Position numbers and translations under genes: made by a program. The notes beneath the pieces are model-generated. The model ran no database searches. It was not told the origin of the DNA and saw only the letters and a program-made list of their open reading frames with translations. Below are positions 1-5,734 of a DNA stretch of 6,084 nucleotides, in pieces. Position 1 is the stretch's first letter, and each line of letters starts with the position of its first letter. Source of the stretch: Actinomycetota bacterium (GTDB taxonomy: Bacteria > Actinomycetota > Geothermincolia > Fen-727 > Anoxymicrobiaceae); NCBI GenBank assembly GCA_018894655.1, contig JAHIPE010000143.1:1-6084 (forward strand). The letters are read 5' to 3'.

Positions 1-503
1 CCAATAAGGCGGAGCTGGACAGCTATACGAAGTACCTGGCCTGGCGCGGAATGATACCGCTGGAAACCGGGCTTCGGGGCGAGGAGGACCACTGGACCCG
101 CTGGTCGCTGGTCTGGCGCAGGGACAAGATGATCCTCGGGATGCAGGGGTCGAAGTGCAAGAAGTGCGGCACCCAGCAGTTCCCGGCCCAGAGGGTATGC
201 GTGAGGCCCGACTGCGGGGCGCTGGATGACATGGAACTGGTTTACCTCTCCGGAATGGGGGGCAAGATATTCACTTACACCTCCGACATGCTGGCGGCGT
301 CCATCAACCCGCCGGCGATGTATGGGACCGTCGATATCAACGGTGGCGGGCGGTTCGTGTTCGACTACACCGACTGCGTGCTGGACGACCTCACGGTAGG
401 AAAGCCGGTCGATTTCAGCTTCAGGATGAAGTTCTACGACAGGAAGAGAGACATAACCAACTACTTCTGGAAAGCTGTTCCGGTTGCGGAGGGGGTGGAA
501 TAG
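1..503 (+). CDS. 3' end of a fused HMG-CoA-synthase-like / DUF35 (zinc ribbon + OB-fold) protein; 5' truncated by window
   Basis: The reading frame (first full codon at base 3) is open to the left edge, so the ATG at 51 is internal and the real start lies outside the window. The opening stretch, with YTKYLAWRGM and a following MIPLE, resembles the junction where HMG-CoA-synthase-like proteins of the thiolase superfamily run into a C-terminal DUF35 module. DUF35 is then clear: a zinc ribbon with cysteine codons at 156, 165, 198 and 213 (CX2C and CX4C), then an OB-fold part (about 235-480) ending in NYFWKAVPV. In the family, DUF35 proteins bind CoA or act as scaffolds between a thiolase and an HMG-CoA-synthase-like enzyme, as in the archaeal acetoacetyl-CoA thiolase/HMGCS complex and the zinc-finger partner of benzylsuccinate-pathway thiolase. 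The stop codon directly abuts the thiolase ATG, which fits a shared complex. The fusion itself is inferred, because the catalytic HMGCS part is not visible. Confidence 0.85.
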   Translation, partial: NKAELDSYTKYLAWRGMIPLETGLRGEEDHWTRWSLVWRRDKMILGMQGSKCKKCGTQQFPAQRVCVRPDCGALDDMELVYLSGMGGKIFTYTSDMLAASINPPAMYGTVDINGGGRFVFDYTDCVLDDLTVGKPVDFSFRMKFYDRKRDITNYFWKAVPVAEGVE

Positions 504-1709
504 ATGGCGGAAGGTATTAGAGACAAGGTCGTCATACTGGGGATGGGCTGTACCAAGTTCGGTGAGCAATGGGACGCCAACTCCGAGGACCTGGCGATCG
601 AATCGTTCAACGAGTGTCTGGAGGACGCCAAGATAGAGAAGAAAGACGTCCAGGCCGCCTGGCTGGGAAGCCATATCGACGAGATAAACATCGGCAAGGG
701 CGGTATCTTCCTTGGCCTTACGCTGCACCTGCCGCTTATCCCCGTCACCAGGACCGAGAACTTCTGTGCCTCAGGCACGGAGGCGTTCCGGGGAGCGGTG
801 TACGGGGTGGCCAGCGGGGCCTACGACATCGCTCTCGCGCTGGGGGTGGAGAAGCTCAAGGACACCGGTTACGGCGGCCTACCCGACTCGCCCGCGTTTG
901 GGCAGATGGCCACAATGGTTATGCCTAACGCTACCGCCCCGGGGATGTTCGCCCAGATAGCCTCGGCGTACTCGGCCAGGCACGGTGTTTCCATGGAGCG
1001 TATCAAGGAGGCCATGGCACATATATCCTGGAAGAGCCACCAGAACGGGGTGATGAACCCCCGGGCGCACCTCAGGAGGCCGGTGACCATCGAGCAGATA
1101 ATGGGCTCTCCCATTATCGCTTACCCGCTGGGGCTGTTCGACTGCTGTGGCGTGAGCGACGGTTCCGCGGCGGCGATTGTTACCACCCCCGAGATAGCCA
1201 AGAAGATAAAGCCGAACGAGGACCTGGTAAAGGTAAAGGCGATCCAGATATCGGTCAGCTCCGGGGAGGAGCAGATGTACACCGATTGGGACGGCGCCGG
1301 CATGCTTACCACCCGGATGGCCGCGAAGAAAGCCTACGAGGAGGCGGGCGTCACCAACCCCCGTGAGGAGATAAGCATGATGGAGGTCCACGACTGCTTC
1401 TCCATCACCGAGCTGGCAACCATGGAGGATCTCGGAATATCAGCGCCGGGGAAGGCCACCGACGACATCCTGGACGGCTTCTTCGACCTGGACGGGCAGT
1501 TGCCCTGCCAGCCCGACGGAGGCCTCAAGTGCTTCGGGCACCCGATAGGCGCCTCGGGCCTCAGGATGATCTACGAGATGTACAACCAGCTGCTGAGAAG
1601 GTGGCCCGAGGAGCGCCTGGTCAAGGACCCCAAGCTGGGGTTGACCCACAACCTGGGAGGCGTTCCCAACCAGAACGTCTGCAGCATCGCGATAATGGGC
1701 CTGGACTGA
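504..1709 (+). CDS. SCP2-type thiolase (acetyl-CoA acetyltransferase-like)
   Basis: A complete 401-residue protein of usual length for the thiolase family. It should condense or thiolytically cleave acyl-CoA in the cytoplasm. Visible motifs in order: the nucleophile loop NFCASG with Cys88; SHQNGVMNP-type text after the midpoint of the N-terminal half; HDCF at 296-299, the signature that replaces NEAF in SCP2-type thiolases and supplies Cys298 as acid/base; GHPIGASG with His346; and HNLGG at 382-386 near the C-terminus. The retention of Cys88, Cys298 and His346 argues for a true thiolase rather than the DUF35-partnered aldolases (Ltp2 type) that lose the nucleophile. The ATG follows the previous stop with no spacer, and a GGAGG at 488-492 lies inside the upstream gene, so translation is probably coupled. 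The substrate cannot be read from the sequence: acetoacetyl-CoA (mevalonate-like) or a beta-oxidation intermediate are both possible. The class call is firm; the pathway is inferred. Confidence 0.93.
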   Translation: MAEGIRDKVVILGMGCTKFGEQWDANSEDLAIESFNECLEDAKIEKKDVQAAWLGSHIDEINIGKGGIFLGLTLHLPLIPVTRTENFCASGTEAFRGAVYGVASGAYDIALALGVEKLKDTGYGGLPDSPAFGQMATMVMPNATAPGMFAQIASAYSARHGVSMERIKEAMAHISWKSHQNGVMNPRAHLRRPVTIEQIMGSPIIAYPLGLFDCCGVSDGSAAAIVTTPEIAKKIKPNEDLVKVKAIQISVSSGEEQMYTDWDGAGMLTTRMAAKKAYEEAGVTNPREEISMMEVHDCFSITELATMEDLGISAPGKATDDILDGFFDLDGQLPCQPDGGLKCFGHPIGASGLRMIYEMYNQLLRRWPEERLVKDPKLGLTHNLGGVPNQNVCSIAIMGLD

Positions 1710-1730
1710 GCCAGGGTTAGGTAGAGAGAG

Positions 1731-1761
1731 AAAGCGCCGCCGTTTTCGGCGGCGCTTTTTT
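1731..1761 (+). terminator. Rho-independent terminator, possibly bidirectional
   Basis: Arms of 12 bp (1731-1742 and 1747-1758) pair perfectly around a TTTT loop, with the ten inner pairs GC-rich, and the right arm runs into six T. It starts 22 bases after the thiolase stop. The acyltransferase converges from the right and ends at 1779. Read on the minus strand the same hairpin is followed by a pyrimidine run (TTTCTCTCTC), so it may also stop transcription from that side, though with a poorer U-tract. Confidence 0.93.
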
Positions 1762-1778
1762 CTTCTGAAGGGAACGTG

Positions 1779-2567
1779 CTATAGAAGCTTCTTGGTGGGG
1801 CCTCCGATGCGCTCGTAGGCGAAGTCGAACGGGACCTCTCCGGTCATGAACCGCTCCAGGTCCTCCCCGTTATAGAGCTTCATGACTATCTGTCGCACCT
1901 TGGAGGTAACCAGGTCCAGCAGCTTCTTGTTAATGGGGTTATCGTAGAGGTCGCCCAAGTCCAGGGGAAGGCCGATTCGGCACCTGGCCCTCTTGTAGAT
2001 GACCGACGAGTAGCCCTTCTCGCTCTTGGGGTGTTTAACCACCTTCTCTACCAGGGGGCCGGGCACGGTAGGGAGCCTGCGCTCCCCGCTGCCGATTATC
2101 GCCACCGGTATCACCGGGACGCGGGCCTCCAGCGCCAGCCGGGCGAACCCCGTTTTGAACGGCGTGATCTTCTCGACCTTCCCGGGGTCGAAGATGGTCT
2201 CCCCGCCCTCTGGGAAGATGCCGACTATCTCGCCTTCATTGAGGAGCTCCAATCCGCGGTTAAGCTCATCGCCGGACTTTTCTCCGCCGGTAAGGGTCAG
2301 GGGGAACGCCCCGATCGCCCGGTGGAAGTGGCCGTACACCGGGACCTTGTAAGACCAGGCGGCGGCCCCGAAGCTGATGTAGCGGTTCCGGACCGAGTAC
2401 CCGAGTATTATAGGGTCCATGGTCGAGCGGTGGTTGCAAGCTATCACCGCGGCGCCGTTGTCGGGGACGTTCTCCTGTCCCTCTATCTTCAGGCGCAGAT
2501 GGAACTTCATCATCGGTCCGATGAAGAAGCGAATCGTCTCGTACAAAAGAAGCTGGTTGATATCCAT
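1779..2567 (-). CDS. PlsC-family lysophospholipid acyltransferase (1-acylglycerol-3-phosphate acyltransferase-like)
   Basis: A 262-residue protein that should transfer an acyl chain to a lysophospholipid or related glycerol acceptor at the inner face of the membrane. The acyltransferase blocks are all visible: NHRSTMD with the HX4D catalytic pair His46 and Asp51; a GAFPLT segment around 86-91; the FPEG block at 118-121, which binds the glycerol phosphate; and VPVIPVAI at 150-157. The N-terminus (LLLYETIRFFIGPMM) is amphipathic to hydrophobic and suits membrane contact. The frame stays open upstream to an ATG at 2663, but the ATG at 2567 is preferred: GAGGAG lies 8 bases before it, and homology to the family begins there. 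It follows the amidohydrolase on the same strand after 105 bp and may be co-transcribed, although a possible promoter of its own lies in the gap. The exact acceptor is unknown; hemolysin-type or ornithine-lipid acyltransferases share these blocks. Confidence 0.9.
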   Translation of the reverse strand: MDINQLLLYETIRFFIGPMMKFHLRLKIEGQENVPDNGAAVIACNHRSTMDPIILGYSVRNRYISFGAAAWSYKVPVYGHFHRAIGAFPLTLTGGEKSGDELNRGLELLNEGEIVGIFPEGGETIFDPGKVEKITPFKTGFARLALEARVPVIPVAIIGSGERRLPTVPGPLVEKVVKHPKSEKGYSSVIYKRARCRIGLPLDLGDLYDNPINKKLLDLVTSKVRQIVMKLYNGEDLERFMTGEVPFDFAYERIGGPTKKLL

Positions 2568-2575
2568 CGTCACCA

Positions 2576-2581
2576 CTCCTC
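2576..2581 (-). promoter_or_regulatory. Ribosome-binding site deciding the acyltransferase start
   Basis: The minus strand reads GAGGAG, then 8 bases, then the ATG at 2567. The upstream ATG at 2663 has no comparable site, so the 32 extra residues it would add are probably untranslated leader. Confidence 0.8.
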
Positions 2582-2609
2582 GAGTTCGAATTGGAGATCG
2601 AGCCCATAA

Positions 2610-2618
2610 ATAATACCA
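2610..2618 (-). promoter_or_regulatory. Possible extended -10 promoter for the acyltransferase
   Basis: The minus strand carries TGG followed by TATTAT (five of six bases of the -10 consensus) in an AT-rich patch between the two minus-strand genes. This matches the TGn extended -10 form. No good -35 is seen 17 bases upstream. Transcription would start near 2603, giving a leader of about 36 bases. Weak evidence; the gene may rely on read-through from the amidohydrolase instead. Confidence 0.3.
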
Positions 2619-2672
2619 GAAAAGAGCCAAACAGTGGGGCCAGCGCCTTATAGCGGTGTTCAAAGTGCGCTG

Positions 2673-4265
2673 CTATGCGCTGTCTTGCTTCTCCTTATCC
2701 GAATCGGCGAGGTTGAAGCGGTACTCCCGGTGTAGCAGGGTCCCCGACCGGAACACCGCCTCCACCGACTCCACCGCCCTGATGTCTTTCAGGGGGTTCG
2801 ACGAGAGGGCCACGACGTCGGCCAGCTTTCCCGGCTCGATCGAGCCAAGCTCTCCTTCCATGTCCAGCAGGTGCGCGCCGTTGATGGTGGCGGAACGGAG
2901 GATATCGGCGTTCGATATCCCTATCCAGTCCATTATCTCCATCTCGGTGAACAGGGTCCCGGGGAACGATAGCGGGGTGCCCCCGTCGTTCCCGCAGCAG
3001 ATGCGCGCGCCGGCCTGGTACAGCTTGAGGATATTGGGGGTCCCCACCGCCAGCGCCCTGATGAAGTTCTCGTTGTCGAACAGGGACTTCGAGCCGAGGC
3101 TGTCGGCGGGGAACCCTTCGGAGTAGAGCTTCACCATCTTGAGGTTCGATTTCATCACCGCCTCCTCGCACACGGTGGGGCAGGTGTGGCGAAGGAAGTG
3201 CTCGCGGGCGACCTGCATTGTCTCTACCAGCGGGTCCACCCGCGCGGGGTGGCCCTCGGGGGCGATGCCCAGGGCCAGGATGACCGAGGCGGTGGGGGTT
3301 ATGCAGTGGTCGCCCTTCATGAAACGCCGAGCGTCCTTGTCGGTCAGCCTCTTGTCCGTGGGGATGTGCTCCAGGTCGTCGACGCCGAGCTTCAGAGCCC
3401 GGCGGTAGCCGGCGAGCCGGGTCTGGTGGACACCTACCCGCCTGCCCAGTCGGTGCGCCTCCTCCACCAGGGCCTTGACTGTCTTGTCGTCCATGACATT
3501 AAGCGGCTTCTCGCCGAAGAACAGGGAGCGGTCGTCGAAGAATATCTTGATGAACCGGGCGCCCTGGTCCACCGCCGAGCGGACCGCACGGCGCGCCGAC
3601 TCCGGCCCCTTGACGTAGATCGCCAGGTCCCCGTACCTGGCCACGAATCCGTGGGGCATCTGCCGGGCGAAGTCGGGATATCCCCCCCTGGCCATCAGGG
3701 ACGGGCCGCAGGATATCACCCTGGGTCCAAGCATCTCCAGTTTCTCGGTCTTATGCCCCAGTTCGTTCAGTACCAGCGGGAGAGATGAGGCGTCCCTGAC
3801 GGTGGTGACACCGTGGACGGCGCACTCCTCCAGGTTACGGGCCGCCTGCCTCTTCACCGAGAGCAGCAGGCCGAGGCTCAACATGAACGCGCCCGGCATC
3901 AGTGCGTGGCAGTGGGCGTTTATTATCCCCGGCATGATGAAGAGCCCCCGGCAGTCGAACGTCCTGTCGGCGGTGACCTTCTCCAGGTCGCGGGTAGCTA
4001 CGACATCGGTTATCTGGCCGTCCTTGAACAGGACCCCCCTCTCGCGCAGGGTCTGCCCCCGCCGTACGTCGATGAGGTCGGCACCTTTGAGCAGAACCGA
4101 TTGCCCCCGGCCCGGCTTCCAGGCGTATGGCCTGGCGGGGGATGACAGGCCCGCCTTCACCGATCTCACCCGGGAAGCCATGTAACCTGCCCCGACCGCG
4201 CCGGCAAGCGCGGCGCCGGCCACGAACCTTCTCTCGAGCGCGCTCTTTGTCTCTTTGGAAACCAC
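2673..4265 (-). CDS. Amidohydrolase-superfamily metal hydrolase (imidazolonepropionase/prolidase-like) with N-terminal membrane segment
   Basis: A 530-residue TIM-barrel metal-dependent hydrolase that should cleave a C-N bond of a cyclic amide, dipeptide or similar compound. The metal set is complete (numbered from the GTG): HCH with His118 and His120 at the end of strand 1, Lys240 in FIKIFFDD as the likely carboxylated lysine, His280 in VGVHQTR, His300 in DLEHIPTD, and Asp427 in GNDGGTP. The C-terminal text GSIEPGKLADVV (from 474) is the usual return to the beta-sandwich domain. Residues 14-30 form one small-residue-rich hydrophobic segment after Arg12-Arg13, suggesting a membrane anchor or a Tat-like signal, though the twin-arginine motif is imperfect. 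The GTG start is chosen because GGAGG sits 5 bases before it. The ATG at 4277, 12 bases upstream in the same frame, has no ribosome-binding site but would add only four residues. The substrate is not recognisable. It probably leads a two-gene unit with the acyltransferase. Confidence 0.9.
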   Translation of the reverse strand: MVSKETKSALERRFVAGAALAGAVGAGYMASRVRSVKAGLSSPARPYAWKPGRGQSVLLKGADLIDVRRGQTLRERGVLFKDGQITDVVATRDLEKVTADRTFDCRGLFIMPGIINAHCHALMPGAFMLSLGLLLSVKRQAARNLEECAVHGVTTVRDASSLPLVLNELGHKTEKLEMLGPRVISCGPSLMARGGYPDFARQMPHGFVARYGDLAIYVKGPESARRAVRSAVDQGARFIKIFFDDRSLFFGEKPLNVMDDKTVKALVEEAHRLGRRVGVHQTRLAGYRRALKLGVDDLEHIPTDKRLTDKDARRFMKGDHCITPTASVILALGIAPEGHPARVDPLVETMQVAREHFLRHTCPTVCEEAVMKSNLKMVKLYSEGFPADSLGSKSLFDNENFIRALAVGTPNILKLYQAGARICCGNDGGTPLSFPGTLFTEMEIMDWIGISNADILRSATINGAHLLDMEGELGSIEPGKLADVVALSSNPLKDIRAVESVEAVFRSGTLLHREYRFNLADSDKEKQDSA

Positions 4266-4270
4266 GGCGA

Positions 4271-4275
4271 CCTCC
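4271..4275 (-). promoter_or_regulatory. Ribosome-binding site favouring the GTG start of the amidohydrolase
   Basis: GGAGG on the minus strand lies 5 bases before the GTG at 4265. It overlaps the alternative ATG (4275-4277), which itself has only an A-rich stretch upstream. Spacing is at the short end of normal. Confidence 0.6.
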
Positions 4276-4298
4276 ATCTTTATATCTATGAGGTTAAT

Positions 4299-4327
4299 AG
4301 TATCTTATAGCGGCCACCTGGAGGCAA
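4299..4327 (-). promoter_or_regulatory. Possible weak promoter for the amidohydrolase
   Basis: The minus strand shows TTGCCT (4327-4322), 17 bases, then GATACT (4304-4299); each hexamer matches the sigma-70 consensus at four of six positions. Transcription would start near 4292, about 27 bases before the GTG. An overlapping TATAAG (4309-4304) is a better -10 by itself but has no -35 at the right distance. Confidence 0.35.
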
Positions 4328-4375
4328 CGGCCCGCGTACGACCCACGGTTCCGGCGTGTGCCCCGGGTACTGCCG

Positions 4376-4404
4376 TTGACAAGATAAGGGGGCGTGGCTA
4401 TAAT
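4376..4404 (+). promoter_or_regulatory. Consensus sigma-70-type promoter for the receiver/PKD operon
   Basis: TTGACA at 4376-4381 and TATAAT at 4399-4404 are both perfect matches with the ideal 17-base spacer. Transcription should begin near 4411, leaving a leader of about 170 bases before the TTG start. Promoters this close to consensus are usually strong and held down by a repressor, which agrees with the inverted repeat directly downstream. Confidence 0.88.
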
Positions 4405-4467
4405 GGACAAGCTATTATTCTTGTCCAATCTTGGATAGCAATAAAAGTAGTATCTATAACAAGATAA
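4379..4467 (+). repeat. 9-bp direct repeat ACAAGATAA (4379-4387 and 4459-4467)
   Basis: The same nine bases occur twice, 80 bases apart, the first overlapping the -35 box of the consensus promoter. The core ACAAG also lies in the left arm of the inverted repeat (4407-4411) and, inverted, in its right arm. The spacing is near eight helical turns at 10 bp per turn. It may be chance in AT-rich DNA or a family of protein-binding half-sites. Confidence 0.35.
4404..4427. repeat. Operator-like inverted repeat on the predicted transcription start
   Basis: TGGACAAG (4404-4411) and CTTGTCCA (4420-4427) are perfect reverse complements separated by 8 A/T-rich bases. The repeat begins at the last base of the -10 box and spans the predicted start. 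This position and arm length suit a dimeric repressor; it could also fold as a hairpin at the 5' end of the mRNA. A shorter palindrome (TCCAA, 2 bases, TTGGA, 4424-4435) overlaps its right edge. Confidence 0.7.
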
Positions 4468-4520
4468 TAATTCTATGACGGCGGTGTGAGCGGACCGATT
4501 GGTAGAGAATAGCAAACTGA

Positions 4521-4544
4521 TTGCACAAACTATATAATGTGCAA
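4521..4544. repeat. Inverted repeat bracketing a second TATAAT
   Basis: TTGCACA (4521-4527) and TGTGCAA (4538-4544) are reverse complements with a 10-base spacer that contains TATAAT (4533-4538, sharing one base with the right arm). There is no -35 hexamer at a normal distance, so if this is a promoter it needs an activator or is controlled by a protein bound to the repeat. Transcription would start near 4545, about 35 bases before the TTG. In the longer mRNA it could form a modest hairpin. Confidence 0.5.
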
Positions 4545-4568
4545 CCCGTGTCTAACAACGACGAGTAC

Positions 4569-4573
4569 AGGAG
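4569..4573 (+). promoter_or_regulatory. Ribosome-binding site supporting a TTG start
   Basis: AGGAG lies 6 bases before the TTG at 4580. An in-frame stop at 4553-4555 and the absence of any ATG or GTG between leave TTG as the only credible start. Confidence 0.8.
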
Positions 4574-4579
4574 TCGGCC

Positions 4580-5716
4580 TTGAAGATACTGTATCTGGAT
4601 GAGAAGAAGGAGAGGGCGGTAACGAAAGCGTTGTCGAAGCACGGCAAGGTTTTCCATGCCTCCGACATAAGTGATGCGTTGCTGCTCCTGGTAGAGAACG
4701 ACTTCGACTACTACTTCGTCGACGCCGACACTCCCCAGGCGCAGGCGTTCCTGAAGCACCTGGAGCACGACCCGCACCTGGTTGCACCAAGGGCGGTTGT
4801 GCTCCTTACCGACAACGAGGAGGAGGATTGCTCCGCCTGGAGGGTCGACACGTTCATCACCCGCGGGCGGATCGGCCAGGATGCGCCGTACATCTTTTCC
4901 CACCTTAGAGGCGAGGCGACCGGACCCGCGAAGGTTCTTTCCATCGTGCCCGGTGATGGCGCGCGTGAGGAGAATGCCTGTGGTCGCCTGCGGGCGTTCG
5001 AGGAAAGCGGAGCGGGTGGTCGCACCGGCGGGAGCGACCGGTCACCCGGCCCCAAGCAGGCGACCGGCCGGGCGGGTGGGGAGGCCGCCGAATGCTATGA
5101 GCACCTCGAGCGGAAGGAGGCCTCTATTACTAACTGGCGTTACGTTGCCGGCAGGTTTACGCTGTTGGCGGTAGCGTCGCTTCTGCTGGCGCTGGGCCTG
5201 TGGGTTTTCGTTTGGGGCCCGTTCGGCGCAGGTTCCGCGCCCGACGAGCGCAGTCCCGAGGGAACGAAGACGGTAGATGCCGAGATCTCGCCGGTGGACG
5301 CAACGCCGGCGGCGCTTGAGAGCGAGAAGCCGGAGGATGCCGCCAAGAAGGAGGAAGTCCTCACCGAAGGTGAGACACACAGCGCGGACGCTGCCACGGA
5401 CTCGTCCGGGGACAAGCGGCAGGGCCCGGGAGAGGCATCCGTGGCGCCCGTGGAGAGCCCTTCCCCGCCAGCGCCCCCGGCCGCTTCAGAGAACCGCGCG
5501 CCGGCCGTTAGCATAAGCGGGCCATCCACAGTCAACCGTGGAGACGTTGTAACCTTCACCGCTTCCGGCTCGGACCCCGATGGTGACACCTTCACGTTGT
5601 CATGGACGAGCAGGACAATACAGTTCACGAACCCCGGAGCGCAGACGTTAACGGTAACGATAACGGATTCACGCGGGGCCTCGAGCTCCGCGAGCAAGAC
5701 AGTCCAGGTCATATAG
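4580..5716 (+). CDS. Single-pass membrane protein: divergent receiver-like domain, transmembrane segment, extracytoplasmic PKD/Ig-like domain
   Basis: A 378-residue protein starting at TTG and containing no internal methionine. Residues 1-110 resemble a response-regulator receiver: ILYLDE with acidic Asp7/Glu8, FVDAD with Asp48 at the phospho-acceptor position, LLTDN with Thr77, and FITR with Arg95 where the conserved lysine normally sits. The Lys-to-Arg change and weak overall match suggest a divergent or pseudo-receiver. A Gly/Arg-rich linker (about 125-175) precedes one membrane segment (193-212), flanked on its inner side by Arg187 and Arg192, so the receiver should be cytoplasmic. Outside are a Pro/Glu/Ala-rich spacer (213-304) and a PKD/Ig-like domain (305-378) with SGSDPDGDTFTLSW and the closing TVTITDSRG. 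It lies under the consensus promoter and 18 bases before a secreted protein. No known family with this layout was recognised. It may relay an inside signal to the envelope or tether a surface partner; both are inference. Confidence 0.85.
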   Translation: MKILYLDEKKERAVTKALSKHGKVFHASDISDALLLLVENDFDYYFVDADTPQAQAFLKHLEHDPHLVAPRAVVLLTDNEEEDCSAWRVDTFITRGRIGQDAPYIFSHLRGEATGPAKVLSIVPGDGAREENACGRLRAFEESGAGGRTGGSDRSPGPKQATGRAGGEAAECYEHLERKEASITNWRYVAGRFTLLAVASLLLALGLWVFVWGPFGAGSAPDERSPEGTKTVDAEISPVDATPAALESEKPEDAAKKEEVLTEGETHSADAATDSSGDKRQGPGEASVAPVESPSPPAPPAASENRAPAVSISGPSTVNRGDVVTFTASGSDPDGDTFTLSWTSRTIQFTNPGAQTLTVTITDSRGASSSASKTVQVI

Positions 5717-5734
5717 AAGGGGAGAGGATAGAGG

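Larger units (their letters stand above)
4266..4579. other. AT-rich divergent control region between the amidohydrolase and the receiver/PKD operon
   Basis: About 314 bases without a supportable gene. The part from about 4380 to 4550 is visibly richer in A and T than everything around it. It holds a consensus rightward promoter, two inverted repeats, a repeated 9-mer and a possible leftward promoter (all listed separately). Only very short frames are present, such as an ATG at 4475 giving four codons and an ATG at 4537 giving 21 codons without a ribosome-binding site. No tRNA or known riboswitch shape was recognised. Confidence 0.75.

Noticed and set aside
879..1391. 170-codon - strand frame inside the thiolase
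   Set aside because: Shadow of a strongly conserved coding region; composition is typical of GC-rich antisense frames.
3186..3788. 200-codon + strand frame inside the amidohydrolase
   Set aside because: Antisense to conserved metal-binding motifs; no ribosome-binding site and no recognisable domain.
4537..4602. Possible 21-codon leader peptide starting at the ATG at 4537
   Set aside because: No ribosome-binding site, the ATG lies inside an inverted repeat, and there is no run of regulatory codons suggesting attenuation.
4454..4903. 149-codon - strand frame crossing the intergenic region
   Set aside because: Antisense to the receiver-like domain, with no supporting ribosome-binding site or domain; its intergenic part is regulatory in character.
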